From contig JAPLNR010000062.1 in assembly GCA_026401035.1 (NCBI GenBank), positions 62,001-126,000 of the forward strand: a DNA stretch of 64,000 nt. The letters run 5' to 3'. Every line of letters begins with the position of its first letter. The stretch's first letter is position 1. Shown here piece by piece: positions 1 to 8,851 of this stretch. The position numbers and the translations under genes are program-made. The notes under the pieces were generated by a model. That model did no database searches. It had not been told where the DNA came from and saw only the letters and a list, made by a program, of their open reading frames with translations. Source of the DNA: Planctomycetia bacterium (GTDB lineage Bacteria; Planctomycetota; Planctomycetia; Pirellulales; UBA1268).

Positions 1-1
1 T

Positions 2-157
2 CTCGCAATGACCGACCCTGCGCTCTACAAAACCCTGCGGGATCAAATCTCGCTTTTTCACCTTCGCGGCGGCGGGGCACTCAATCTGTCGACGCTGGAG
101 CGTCTAGCCGCTCACGCGGACGAAACGGCTGATCATGCTTCCAGAGCCGCCGGCTAG
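2..157 (+). CDS. 3' end of an unidentified protein (partial)
   Basis: An open frame enters from the left edge and stops at TAG 155-157. The visible 51 residues are soluble and helix-prone, with Leu-Arg-Asp and Leu-Glu-Arg-Leu-Ala-Ala-His stretches, which suits the C-terminus of a longer protein. An ATG at 8 would give a 49-residue peptide, but no ribosome site can be judged this close to the edge. It overlaps the last 54 bases of the convergent MOSC gene. I do not recognise the family. Confidence 0.4.
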   Translation, partial: LAMTDPALYKTLRDQISLFHLRGGGALNLSTLERLAAHADETADHASRAAG

Positions 158-994
158 CCGCGTGTTGACACCCAGCCGGTAGAGATGGTTCCAGCCACTG
201 GCATCCACGTCAGACCGCATCCCCCTGCTCCGGCGGGCCTCGAACGCGTCGCGGAAGTGGGCCGTGACGGCGCCTGTTGTGCTCTCGCGACTCGGCACGA
301 CGCACCGCTTGCAGACATTCGTCGCCCGAAACCGGGCCTCGCCGATCGAGAATTCCTTGGGCTCCGGCGGCGGAAGATGGGCGTAAGGATCGGCCGGGAG
401 ATCGCCCGGCAGATCGGCCAATGACGGATTGAGAGCCGGCCGCGCGGGGCTCGCGAGCGTGTCTTCCCAGAAGGCGCCGCAGCCGCCGATCTCGAGATTC
501 GCTCGAAAACGGCGGCGGCCCTCGGCGAGATCGAAGCCAAACCAGCGGGCCACTTCCTCGAGACTCGCGGTCGAGATGAGCGTCGGCCCCGGGGCGTCGC
601 GGTCGTCGGGGAAACCGCCGTCGGGGCGTTCTTCCAACAGCACGCCGACTCCGAGGGCCTCGGAGAGCCAGCCGCACGGGCCTTTCTCGCCAGGCACGAG
701 GTGAAACGAATCGCGGGCGATGTTTTGCAGGCGGTCGATCCCGGGGATCGCGGCGGCGGCGAGCGACGCGGGGGCTACGCAGAGCGTGATCAGCCGCTCG
801 TCGAGGGCAAACTCGGCACGGATCGCATGGAAGAGCGGCGTGCGCTTCGCGTTGACCACGCGGCCCTCCATATCGACCAGCCGCCAGCGGCGGTCGTTTT
901 CAAGGGCTCCCGAGGGGAGCACGCGGGCCGAATGCACGGCCAGACCATCGAGGCTTTTGACGGGGTAGAGCGTGATCCGATCGAGGGTGGGCAT
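104..994 (-). CDS. MOSC domain protein (YcbX/mARC-like)
   Basis: A 296-residue protein with the layout of the MOSC N-terminal beta-barrel plus MOSC domain: it opens with ITLYPVKSLDG, typical of that N-terminal domain, and near the C-terminus carries NVCKRCVVPSRE, the cysteine-bearing region of the YcbX/mARC group. Relatives bind molybdenum cofactor and reduce N-hydroxylated compounds; that activity is inferred here. The start ATG at 994 lies only 5 bases from a palindromic repeat (1000-1021), so its leader is almost entirely repeat. It is last in a minus-strand series but probably unrelated in function to the protease/HlyD module upstream. Confidence 0.8.
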   Translation of the reverse strand: MPTLDRITLYPVKSLDGLAVHSARVLPSGALENDRRWRLVDMEGRVVNAKRTPLFHAIRAEFALDERLITLCVAPASLAAAAIPGIDRLQNIARDSFHLVPGEKGPCGWLSEALGVGVLLEERPDGGFPDDRDAPGPTLISTASLEEVARWFGFDLAEGRRRFRANLEIGGCGAFWEDTLASPARPALNPSLADLPGDLPADPYAHLPPPEPKEFSIGEARFRATNVCKRCVVPSRESTTGAVTAHFRDAFEARRSRGMRSDVDASGWNHLYRLGVNTRLAGGSGSMISRFVRVSG

Positions 995-999
995 GGGAA

Positions 1000-1021
1000 G
1001 TAGGACAGGCTTTAGCCTGTC
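1000..1021 (+). repeat. REP-like palindrome, inverted copy
   Basis: A copy of the palindrome family also seen at 1031, 3290 and 10354, here in the opposite orientation and with one loop change (CTTTAG instead of CTTCAG). With the copy at 1031-1052 it forms a head-to-head pair, so the 53-bp block 1000-1052 is itself a near-perfect large inverted repeat between the protease gene and the MOSC gene. Confidence 0.75.
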
Positions 1022-1030
1022 ATGCCTTTT

Positions 1031-1052
1031 GACAGGCTGAAGCCTGTCCTAC
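1031..1052 (-). repeat. REP-like palindrome overlapping a stop codon
   Basis: On the minus strand it reads GTAG followed by GACAGGCTTCAGCCTGTC, an 8-bp perfect stem with a 2-base loop. The TAG at 1049-1051 is the stop codon of the M50/HlyD gene, so the repeat begins inside the coding end. It could act as a weak terminator or as a 3'-end stabilising hairpin. Confidence 0.8.
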
Positions 1053-3280
1053 ATTCGGAAATTGAAGGTTTGCCAGAGGAGGCGGAGGAGCCACTGGCCC
1101 ACCGTGCGGCTGCCGACCTTGATCCGCGAAGTGCCTCGCATGCCCGGCGTGAGCACCGCCTCGGTGTCGTCGAGCGACATCATCACCTCGTAGCTCGTCG
1201 AGATCGGCATCTCGCGGCCCGATTCGTCGGTCTCCGTCGGCACCTGGCCCCCCGCCTTCACGCTCATCCGCTCCGAGCCCGCCTCGATATGCGTCTCGGC
1301 GATCTCGTCGACCTGCCCCGAAAACGTCTGCCAGGGAAACGAGTCGAGCTTGAGATCGACCTGCTGCCCCCGCGCCACAAACTCCATCTCCGACTGGTCG
1401 ACCACCATCACCGCCTCGAATTTCTCCGGCTCGCCCACCAGGCAGAGCACCGTGCCTTCGCGATAGGTCGCCCCGAGGTTCGTTTCGTCGAGCGTGTGGC
1501 CCGACCAGCCCGGCAGCCTGCCGGAGGAATCCTTCGGCGGCGCGACGGCCGGCGCCGGCAGCACGATCCCGTCGCGGGGGGCCGTGAGCACGAGCTCCTC
1601 GCGGTCCTTACGTTTGCGGCTCAGCTGGTCGTCAACGCTCTTGAGCGATTCCTCCACCGTGCCGATCTCGAGGCCCGCGGCCGGATCGGTGAACCGCTCC
1701 CGCTGGAGGCTGTTGAGCCGAGACCGCGACTGCGCGGCCTTTCCTTCCAGGTCGGCGATCTCGAGATCCAGGTCGATGCTCGACAGCCGCGCGAGCTCGT
1801 CCCCCTTTTTCACGAGGGAGCCCGGCTTCACGGCGAGGCTCTCGAGCCGGCCCGGCACCGTCACATAGACCGTCTCCTCGCCCCGCGGCCGCAATTCGGC
1901 CCCGCACCACACCCGCTGGGGCAGCGGAATGAGGGCGATTGCCGCGGCCAGGGCCGCCGCCACGAGGCTGGTGATCACGACGTTTTGGCTCTTCACTTCA
2001 TCGCGTCTCCCGGGAACATTCAGAAACTTGATCATCCCCTGCACCGGCCTCACCACCAAGCCCCAGAGCGCGGCGCCCGCGAGGATCTGCCCCAGCACCT
2101 CCAGCCGATAGGGCTTGAACACGCTCCAGACGAAGAGAAAGATCGAGAGCGACACGATCCAGCCATACACGCTCGAGGCCACCGCGTAGAGGGCGAAGAG
2201 GCCGCGGTTCCGCTGGGGCAGAAACGGGTCGTCGGGCTGCTTGATGCCCAGACACCAGTGGCTGGCGATCCGGCCGAGGATGCTCGTCGCCTTCTGGCGG
2301 AGGTTCGGGATCTCGAGGACGTCGGAGAGGATGTAGTAGCCGTCATACCGCAGCAGCGGATTGGCGTTGAACAGGATCGTCGACACGCTCGACACGAACA
2401 TCACGTCGAGACAGAGCTGGTTGAAGATGCCCGGATGGGAGTTCCACCAGAGATAGGTGGCGATCGAGGCGATGATCACCTCGACATACATCCCCGCCGC
2501 GCCGATCGCCGCCCGCTTCCACTTGCTGGGCAGCATCCAGCTGTCTGACACGTCGCAGTAGAGGCAGGGCGTGAAGACGAGCAGCATCATCCCCATCTCG
2601 TGGCATTCGCCGCCGTAGTGCTTGCAGGAGAGGCCGTGGCCGAATTCGTGGATCACCTTCGTGACGGCGAGCGCCACGGCGAGGTAGAGCCAGTTGCCCG
2701 AGGCGAAGAACTGGTGAAACTCCGGGAGCTTCGACCGGAAGACGTCGAAATTCACGAGCACGAGCAGGACGGCGCTGGCCACGAAGGCGAGCATCGCCAC
2801 GATCGGCGCCGGTGAAAAGAGCCAGCCAAACCACGGATCGAGCCGCTTGAGCAGCCAGTCGGGATCGATGCCGCGAAACCGCATCGACATGATGTTGGCG
2901 AGCCATGCCATCCACTGCTTCCAGATCCGCTGCCGCCGCCGCTCGAAGAGCTGCGGCCCCTGCCCCGGCCGGTCGCCGATCACGAGACCCGAGCGGTGGA
3001 GCGTGGCGATGAACCGGGAAAGCTCCTCGAGCGTGATCCGTCGCGGCGGGAATTTCGCCTCGAACTGGTCCTTGAGCACGTCGAGGCTCGTCTGGCCGTC
3101 GAGCATGTCGAGGAGCCAGTATTCCTCCGGCCGGAACCGGAAGTAGTGGAGCGAGATCGGATCCTTCACCACCCACCAGGCCTGCCCCTGATAGACCTGC
3201 CGGTTGGTGACCAGGTCGCCGCGGCGGCGCAGGCCCACGGGGCGGGTGGTGCTCGAACGGAAGGCGTCGGCGGTGGCCAT
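1049..3280 (-). CDS. PqqD-like / M50 metalloprotease / HlyD hybrid membrane protein
   Basis: A 743-residue, three-part protein. Residues about 15-105 resemble a PqqD-type winged-helix fold (the RiPP recognition fold). Residues 155-440 form a multi-spanning M50 site-2-protease core with zinc motif HEFGH at 211-215 and a second metal region NANPLLRYDGYY near 306-317. From about 465 to the end there is a biotinyl-lipoyl/HlyD-like barrel and hairpin. This matches the putative peptide zinc metalloprotease group that includes YydH-like proteins. It is last in a module with two further HlyD-type proteins. A palindrome sits 9 bases before the start and another forms the stop. Substrate unknown; no precursor peptide is visible nearby. 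Confidence 0.85.
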   Translation of the reverse strand: MATADAFRSSTTRPVGLRRRGDLVTNRQVYQGQAWWVVKDPISLHYFRFRPEEYWLLDMLDGQTSLDVLKDQFEAKFPPRRITLEELSRFIATLHRSGLVIGDRPGQGPQLFERRRQRIWKQWMAWLANIMSMRFRGIDPDWLLKRLDPWFGWLFSPAPIVAMLAFVASAVLLVLVNFDVFRSKLPEFHQFFASGNWLYLAVALAVTKVIHEFGHGLSCKHYGGECHEMGMMLLVFTPCLYCDVSDSWMLPSKWKRAAIGAAGMYVEVIIASIATYLWWNSHPGIFNQLCLDVMFVSSVSTILFNANPLLRYDGYYILSDVLEIPNLRQKATSILGRIASHWCLGIKQPDDPFLPQRNRGLFALYAVASSVYGWIVSLSIFLFVWSVFKPYRLEVLGQILAGAALWGLVVRPVQGMIKFLNVPGRRDEVKSQNVVITSLVAAALAAAIALIPLPQRVWCGAELRPRGEETVYVTVPGRLESLAVKPGSLVKKGDELARLSSIDLDLEIADLEGKAAQSRSRLNSLQRERFTDPAAGLEIGTVEESLKSVDDQLSRKRKDREELVLTAPRDGIVLPAPAVAPPKDSSGRLPGWSGHTLDETNLGATYREGTVLCLVGEPEKFEAVMVVDQSEMEFVARGQQVDLKLDSFPWQTFSGQVDEIAETHIEAGSERMSVKAGGQVPTETDESGREMPISTSYEVMMSLDDTEAVLTPGMRGTSRIKVGSRTVGQWLLRLLWQTFNFRM

Positions 3281-3289
3281 GGGGGCAGT

Positions 3290-3311
3290 GACAGGCTGAA
3301 GCCTGTCCTAC
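3290..3311 (-). repeat. REP-like palindrome overlapping a stop codon
   Basis: Identical to the copy at 1031-1052. Its TAG (3308-3310) is the stop codon of the HlyD adaptor gene, and its other end lies 9 bases before the start codon of the protease gene, so it fills the whole gap between the two genes. Confidence 0.85.
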
Positions 3312-4255
3312 TTGGGACGCTGGGACGAGTGGATCGTCATGCGGGCGGTCTGGCCGGGCTGCAGGAGCCATTGCTGCGAGTTGGGATCCTGGCGGTTTTC
3401 CACCTCGGCAACCACCCGGAAGTCGCCGCCGCTCTCCACCATCGGGCTCGTGACCATGATCCGGCCCTTGAACGTTTCCTTGCGGTCGTCGGCGAGCATC
3501 ACCTCGACCGTCACCGGCCGGTCGCGGACCTTGTCGGGGCCGAAGCGGCTGGAATCGACGTAGCCCTCGATGCGAAGCTTGTCGACGCGGACGACGCGGG
3601 CGAGCGGATCGCCCGGCTGCATCCATTCCCCCTGATGCGGAAACACCTGCACCACCACGCCATCGAGCGGCGACTTGATCAGGCGGCGGCCGATCGCGTT
3701 TTCCGCAGCCAGCACCTCGACCTCCTTCGACTGGGCGGCCAGCGCCGCCAGCCGCTGCTCGAGCCGAGCCTGGTCGATCTGCAGTTCGCTCTTCTTCTCG
3801 TTGAGCGCGAGCCGGTCGCGCTCCACCTCCGTCACGCTGCCGGGCACCTTCGTATGCGACTCGAGCGCCTTCTTGTATTCGGCCTCAGCCACCTTCTCGG
3901 CCGCCTCCGAATACTGCACGTCGACGTCGCTCTGGGCCTTGGCCAAAGCCTGGTCATACTCGGCCTGGGCCTTGCGTTTTTCCATCTGCGGCTGGTCGTC
4001 GTCGATCTTCGCGATCACGTCGTTCTTGCGGACCACGTCCCCCTCGCGCACCGCCAGTTCCATCAGCACGCCCGCCTCGCGGGCCGGAACCTTCGCCTCC
4101 TCGACGAGCGACACGAGGCAGCGTTCGAGGACCGGGTCGGGCCGCGCGGCTTCCTGGGCCAACGCCGGCAGCCCGCAAGTCAAATCGATCAGTAGGGCGA
4201 TCAGCAGGTCGCTCAGCAAGGCGTATGAGAGCCACGGGGCACAGCGGATCGACAT
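3308..4255 (-). CDS. HlyD-family periplasmic adaptor
   Basis: A 315-residue membrane fusion protein. It starts with a signal or anchor segment (about residues 8-32, ending in Leu-Ala-Gln). A lipoyl-like half-domain follows, then a long alpha-helical hairpin rich in Glu, Lys and Ala (about 90-180), then the second lipoyl half and a beta-barrel. The ATG at 4255 was chosen over one 72 bases upstream because it has AAGGAG at ideal spacing and avoids overlap with the upstream gene. Such adaptors bridge an inner-membrane component to an outer-membrane channel; its partners are probably the two flanking HlyD-containing proteins. Its stop codon lies inside a palindromic repeat. Confidence 0.85.
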   Translation of the reverse strand: MSIRCAPWLSYALLSDLLIALLIDLTCGLPALAQEAARPDPVLERCLVSLVEEAKVPAREAGVLMELAVREGDVVRKNDVIAKIDDDQPQMEKRKAQAEYDQALAKAQSDVDVQYSEAAEKVAEAEYKKALESHTKVPGSVTEVERDRLALNEKKSELQIDQARLEQRLAALAAQSKEVEVLAAENAIGRRLIKSPLDGVVVQVFPHQGEWMQPGDPLARVVRVDKLRIEGYVDSSRFGPDKVRDRPVTVEVMLADDRKETFKGRIMVTSPMVESGGDFRVVAEVENRQDPNSQQWLLQPGQTARMTIHSSQRPK

Positions 4256-4265
4256 GCAACACTCC

Positions 4266-6353
4266 TTACCAGAGCCGAAAGAAAACCTGCGCCTGGATGA
4301 ACGACAGCACGTCGTGAAACCAGACATAGCCGAGAGGCCGGCTGCCGCAGTTGATTCGGGCCGTGACGGTGGCGCCGGCGCCCAGCTCCTCCTTCTCGTG
4401 ACGTTTGGGATCGATCGTCACCCGCACGAGCACCGTGTTGCCCTGCTCGCCGCGGACCTCGGCCTGCTCGTGAATCTCCTTCACGTCGCCGCGATGCCGC
4501 GTGCCGGGGTCGGTGGCCACGATGTAATCGACCTCCAGTTCACGCCCGGCCTGCTTGGCCTCCGCCGCGGCCCGGTTGATGTGGCCGACCCGGTCGTCGG
4601 GCATGTGCACCTCGAGCTCCCACGGGCCGGTCTTGTCGGCAATGCTCATCAGCACCTGCCCCTGCTCGACCGGGCGGAGGATGAGCCGGTCGCGAACCTG
4701 CCAGGTGACGATCACGCCGTCGATCGGGCTCCGTACCAGCAGATCCTTCTTCTTCATCTCGTAGAGCTTCCGCTGCTCCTCGAGGCTCTCAATCTCTCGC
4801 TGTAATTGGGCGGCCCGGCCCGCCATGCGAATCTTCTCGTCGGCCGAGATTTTATGGTCTTCGAGGAGGGCGCGGCGGGTCGAGACGAGCTGCTCCTCGC
4901 TCGAGGCCTTGCGGCCGAGCACGTCGCTGAGCGCGACCTCGAGATCGGTGTTGCGGAGGGTGGCGAGCAGCTGCCCCTCCTTCACTTCGGCGCCATGCTC
5001 GAGGCCGGGCTCGAGCCGCTCGACCACGCCCTGAATCTCCGCAAAGACATCGCGGCGGTGCACCGGCTCGAGCGTGCCCTTCCCCTCGAGCCGCAGGTCG
5101 GCAGGCACGAGCACGAGCGCCAGGATGGCAGCCACGGTCGCCAAGGCCGCGAGGATCGTGCGGGGCAGATTCCGCGCCGTGGTGAGCATCCGCGACTTGC
5201 CGAGCAGGTTCAAAACGCCGTAGAAGGGCAGGCTCGTGTGGACGAGCGCGTTGGCGATCGCCACCTTGCCGTGCTCAGCCACCAGCTCCACCCGCGGCCG
5301 CTTGCCGCCATCGAACGTGCTCGATGAAAACCACTCCGCCACGAGCGCACCGATCGGCTCGGGGGCCTGCCGCGGGGCCGCCTCCGCCTTCGCCACGGCG
5401 ACCGCGTCGACGCCGCCGGGCTTCACCACCGGCGTGGGCCGCGGCTTCTCCAGCGGAATGATCGCCAGGGCCGTCGCGTGCGACTCGTCGATGTAGTGCT
5501 CAAGCTCCTCCTCAATCTGCGGCGGCAATTCCTGCGCGGGATCGGGATGCCAGAGCGGATCGCCGGCCTTCGCCACCACACGCACCAGCGCCTCGATCGC
5601 CTGCACGGCCGTGGCCCGCCGCTCAATCGACTCCTGGCCGCTGACGGCCTCGAGCCGGAGCTTCCGCCGCCGCTTCACGAGCACGCTCACCCGGTCGCAG
5701 CCGATGATCCGGCGGGCCTCGTTGGCCAGCACAAACGCGGTGGCGACCGGATCGAGCGATTCGTGGACGGCCCGGCTGAACCGGTCGACCTGCGCCAGCG
5801 CCGTCTGCTGGGAGTCGAGCGTGACGAGCTGCCGCCGCTCGAGATAGCCGTTGGCCACGGCCGACACCTGCTCGAGAAACGCCAGATAGCCCCGCTCGAC
5901 GTCGGGAGCATTCGGCTGATGAAACACCTCGATCAGACCGGCCCGGCTGCCCGCGCGGTCGAGCGGGGCGGCCACGACGATCAGATCGGTCGGATTCTCC
6001 GCGGCCGGCTTGCCGTCCGCGGCGGTGAGGGTCGCCCGCGGCGGCACGAGCAGACCCGTGGGATTCCCCATCAGCGTCTGCACGAGCCGACCGTGGGCTT
6101 CCTGCGACTCCGGCACGTCGGAGAGCCCGGTCGCCTGCATCCCGGCATGGCAGATCGGCTCCACCCTGCCCTGTTCGCCGACGAGCCAGACGAGCCCGGC
6201 CACCGCGCCCATCGCCTCGAGCACACGGTCGAGGAGGCCGCGGAAGAAATCGGCTTCCGCCATGTTGTTGCGGGCCAGCACTCCGATTTCCTCGACGAGC
6301 GCACGGATCTGCTGCCGCGCCTCCTCGATCGCCTGTTCTTCAGCCGTGCTCAT
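4266..6353 (-). CDS. GAF-domain / HlyD hybrid membrane protein
   Basis: A 695-residue protein with two GAF-like domains in its N-terminal half (about 30-175 and 190-330), one transmembrane segment near 395-415, and a C-terminal HlyD-type lipoyl/hairpin/barrel region (about 420-690) ending in a short aromatic tail. GAF domains usually bind small ligands or regulate partners, so this may let a cytosolic signal act on an export adaptor; that is inference. It lies between the DUF3467 gene and the HlyD adaptor gene in the same direction, with 10 bases to the latter. I see no kinase, cyclase or phosphatase domain. Confidence 0.8.
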   Translation of the reverse strand: MSTAEEQAIEEARQQIRALVEEIGVLARNNMAEADFFRGLLDRVLEAMGAVAGLVWLVGEQGRVEPICHAGMQATGLSDVPESQEAHGRLVQTLMGNPTGLLVPPRATLTAADGKPAAENPTDLIVVAAPLDRAGSRAGLIEVFHQPNAPDVERGYLAFLEQVSAVANGYLERRQLVTLDSQQTALAQVDRFSRAVHESLDPVATAFVLANEARRIIGCDRVSVLVKRRRKLRLEAVSGQESIERRATAVQAIEALVRVVAKAGDPLWHPDPAQELPPQIEEELEHYIDESHATALAIIPLEKPRPTPVVKPGGVDAVAVAKAEAAPRQAPEPIGALVAEWFSSSTFDGGKRPRVELVAEHGKVAIANALVHTSLPFYGVLNLLGKSRMLTTARNLPRTILAALATVAAILALVLVPADLRLEGKGTLEPVHRRDVFAEIQGVVERLEPGLEHGAEVKEGQLLATLRNTDLEVALSDVLGRKASSEEQLVSTRRALLEDHKISADEKIRMAGRAAQLQREIESLEEQRKLYEMKKKDLLVRSPIDGVIVTWQVRDRLILRPVEQGQVLMSIADKTGPWELEVHMPDDRVGHINRAAAEAKQAGRELEVDYIVATDPGTRHRGDVKEIHEQAEVRGEQGNTVLVRVTIDPKRHEKEELGAGATVTARINCGSRPLGYVWFHDVLSFIQAQVFFRLW

Positions 6354-6376
6354 TCAAAAACGCCTTCAAGCTCCTC

Positions 6377-6428
6377 GTCGTCGGGCCCCGTTGTCGGGCC
6401 CCGTGATTAGGCCCCGTGATCAGGCCTT
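6377..6428. repeat. Four tandem 13-bp units
   Basis: Four imperfect head-to-tail copies of a 13-mer built around GTSRTYRGGCCCC lie between the DUF3467 gene and the GAF/HlyD gene. The last unit covers the DUF3467 stop codon. No function is evident. Confidence 0.7.
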
Positions 6429-6752
6429 GGTGGACTGCTGGTGGACCACCCGCTTCTGGACGTCGGTCTCGAGCACGCCAAACGCCTGCTCGTGACGCTG
6501 CACCGCCATGCCGAGCGCGTAGGCAAGCCGCTTGGCCGTGAAGAAGTTGACGATGATCCGCTGCGTGAGCTGGATCGTTTCGGGCGAGGTGCCGCCAACC
6601 TGCTTGTTGAGGCCGAAGTCGACGATCAACTCTTCGGGGGTGCCGGTCACGCGGCAGAAATTGGCATACGTGGCGACGATGTGGGATTCGTCGACCGGCA
6701 CCTGCATCTGTTCGGGGGCGGCGGGACGCTGCGACTTGGTTTCTTCGGCCAT
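6420..6752 (-). CDS. DUF3467 domain protein
   Basis: A 110-residue soluble protein matching the DUF3467 family: the segment PEELIVDFGLNK and the later RIIVNFFTAKRL are characteristic. Family members are small, widespread and without a settled role. The start has GGAG about 9 bases upstream. It is the first gene of the minus-strand module ending in the PqqD-like/M50/HlyD protein, which suggests a cytosolic accessory role in that system. The C-terminus is encoded by the first unit of a 13-bp tandem array. Confidence 0.85.
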   Translation of the reverse strand: MAEETKSQRPAAPEQMQVPVDESHIVATYANFCRVTGTPEELIVDFGLNKQVGGTSPETIQLTQRIIVNFFTAKRLAYALGMAVQRHEQAFGVLETDVQKRVVHQQSTKA

Positions 6753-6872
6753 GAGGAACTCCAGAAAAGGGCATCAATAACACCGGCGAAATTTCCGCAG
6801 GCAAGAAAGACCTGCGGGCCGCCGGGGATCGACTAGTGTACCGCCCTCCTTGGGCGGGGGCCACTGTCCGGC

Positions 6873-8027
6873 CTACTGCCAGCGGAAGACCCGCAAGGCG
6901 ATCGCAAACGAAAGAATCGCCCAGGCGGAGATGATCGCGACCTCCTCACCGCAGGCGGCAAGCGACCGGCCCTCGAGCATCACGCCGCGGAGCGCGTCGA
7001 CCAGCGGCGTGAGCGGCAGAAACCGCAGGCAGGGCTGCATCCATTCGGGATACCGTTCCCGCGAAAAAAACACGCCCGACCCCAGCCACATCGGCAGCAT
7101 GATCAGGTTGAGCGCACCCGAGATGGCCTCGAGCGTTTTGGCCCGTGCGGCGACGAGGAGGCCGATGCCGGCAAACGCCGTCGCGCCGAGAGCCAGCAGG
7201 AGAGCCACGGCCCACGGGCTGCCGAAGATCCGCACGTCGAACATCCAGCGGGCAAACGCCAGCAGCAGGATCATCTCCGGAATCACGAAGAGCATCCGGC
7301 CCGCCATCACCGCCAGCAGAAACTGCCAGCGCCGCAGCGGCGTCGCCAGAAACCGCTTGAGCAGCTTGCGAATCCGCATCTCGACCACCGCGAAGCCCAC
7401 TCCCCAGAGGCCACCGCCCAACAGCGAGAGCGCCATCAGTCCCGGCACGAGAAAGTCGATGTAGCGGCCGCCGGGCGCATCGAGAATGGCATCGCGGACG
7501 GTGAGCAGATCGCGGCGGCCGGCGGCCCGTTCGAGGCTGTCGTTCGCGCGGTCGCGGGCGAGCACGCTCTCGGGCCGCGAGGAGTCGAACCGGAAGATGA
7601 CGTCGCCGCCATCCGCGGCGTCGGCCTCGGCCGCACGTTCGACCACCAGGTCGCAACGGCCCGTGCGAAGCCGCTCGCGGGCGTCTGCCGCCGAGACGAC
7701 GCCGACCCGCAGGCCGGCCGTTTTCATGGAGAGCGCTTCCGCATCCGCGGCGGCCCGCGGGCCGGAGGCAATGTCGACCCGCAACTGCTGGAGCGGCTGC
7801 TGGCGGAACGCGATTCCGAGCGAGAGGATCATCAGGAGCGGGAAACCATAAACCCAGAAGAGGGCCTCCGGCTCGCGAAAGAATTCAAGCAGGCGGCTGC
7901 GGACAAGCTCCACGAAGGGCGCGCCGCCGCCGACCGTGACGACCGGCGGGCGAAACTCAGCCGGCGGCCGCGCCGCTGGCGATGTCGGTGGCGGCAATTC
8001 CGGTGGGTCGGTGGCGGTATCTCTCAT
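6873..8027 (-). CDS. ABC-2 type transporter permease
   Basis: A 384-residue permease: proline-rich cytosolic N-terminus, a first membrane segment near 55-75, a large extracytoplasmic loop (about 80-190), then five closely spaced membrane segments to the C-terminus. This is the ABC-2 (YhgE/DrrB-like) layout. Its start overlaps the stop of the ATPase gene by 4 bases (8024-8027), so the two are translationally coupled and almost certainly form one exporter. Substrate cannot be read from sequence; drug, lipid or polysaccharide export are typical for the family. Confidence 0.88.
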   Translation of the reverse strand: MRDTATDPPELPPPTSPAARPPAEFRPPVVTVGGGAPFVELVRSRLLEFFREPEALFWVYGFPLLMILSLGIAFRQQPLQQLRVDIASGPRAAADAEALSMKTAGLRVGVVSAADARERLRTGRCDLVVERAAEADAADGGDVIFRFDSSRPESVLARDRANDSLERAAGRRDLLTVRDAILDAPGGRYIDFLVPGLMALSLLGGGLWGVGFAVVEMRIRKLLKRFLATPLRRWQFLLAVMAGRMLFVIPEMILLLAFARWMFDVRIFGSPWAVALLLALGATAFAGIGLLVAARAKTLEAISGALNLIMLPMWLGSGVFFSRERYPEWMQPCLRFLPLTPLVDALRGVMLEGRSLAACGEEVAIISAWAILSFAIALRVFRWQ

Positions 8028-8851
8028 CGGGCGGCTCCATCGGCCAGCGGCTCCGTCCAGCCCGATTGATCGAGACGCCTACCGGCGAGCTTCACGAACA
8101 CGTCGTCGAGATGCGGCACGCCAAACTCGGCGCGGAGTTCGGCCGGCGTGCCCGCCGCGATGATCCGGCCGGCGTCGACGATCGCCAGCCGATCGCAGAG
8201 CCGCTCTGCCTCGTCCATGAAGTGCGTGGTGAGCAGGACCGTGTGGCCGCAGGCCCGAAACGTCTCGACGAGGTCCCAGATCTGCCGCCGCGACTGCGGG
8301 TCGAGGCCCGTGGTCGGCTCGTCGAGAAACAGGAGCTTGGGCCAGCCCACGATCGCCGTCGCCACCGCCAGCCGCTGCCGCTCGCCCCCCGAGATCGCAT
8401 TCACCCGGGCGGTCGCCTTCGGCACGAGGCCCACCATGTCGAGGGCGGCGCTGGGATCGATGCCCGAGGCGTAGAACGAACGAAAGAGCCGCACAGTCTC
8501 CCGGACGGTGAGCTTGTCGGAGAGACGGGTCTCCTGCAGTGACACGCCGATCTGCTCGCGGAGCCGGTGCTCGTCCCGCGTCCACGAGAGCCCGAGCACC
8601 TCCACGCTGCCGCTCGTGGGGGCGAGCAGGCCCTCGAGGATCTCGATCGTGGTCGTCTTGCCGGCGCCGTTCGGACCGAGCAATCCGAAACACTCGCCGC
8701 GCCGCACGTCGAGCGACAGCCCCCGCACCGCCTCGACGGGAGGCCGGCCCGGATACCGCTTCACGAGGTCGCGAACCCGGATGGCCAGGTCGGTGGCGGC
8801 TAACGATCCAGTCGCTTGGGCGGAAGCTTTGACTGAAACTGGTGCGGTCAT
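8024..8851 (-). CDS. ABC transporter ATP-binding protein
   Basis: A 275-residue ATPase with Walker A GPNGAGKTT, signature ISGGERQRLAVA, Walker B LLFLDEPTTGLD and switch histidine in LTTHFMDEAERL. This places it in the DrrA/CcmA-like group that pairs with ABC-2 permeases. The ATG at 8851 overlaps the TGA of the upstream membrane-protein gene (ATGA), which argues against a start 96 bases further upstream. It couples to the permease gene by a second 4-base overlap. Confidence 0.92.
   Translation of the reverse strand: MTAPVSVKASAQATGSLAATDLAIRVRDLVKRYPGRPPVEAVRGLSLDVRRGECFGLLGPNGAGKTTTIEILEGLLAPTSGSVEVLGLSWTRDEHRLREQIGVSLQETRLSDKLTVRETVRLFRSFYASGIDPSAALDMVGLVPKATARVNAISGGERQRLAVATAIVGWPKLLFLDEPTTGLDPQSRRQIWDLVETFRACGHTVLLTTHFMDEAERLCDRLAIVDAGRIIAAGTPAELRAEFGVPHLDDVFVKLAGRRLDQSGWTEPLADGAAR

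Noticed and set aside
1022-2548. Long plus-strand open frame opposite the M50/HlyD gene
   Set aside because: His/Arg/Leu-rich shadow frame typical of high-GC antisense; no start signal or recognisable motif, whereas the minus-strand frame has clear domains.
1049-6752. RiPP precursor peptide gene within the protease/HlyD module
   Set aside because: Gaps between the genes are too short and the DUF3467 product is a folded-looking 110-residue protein without a leader/core layout; nothing convincing was found.
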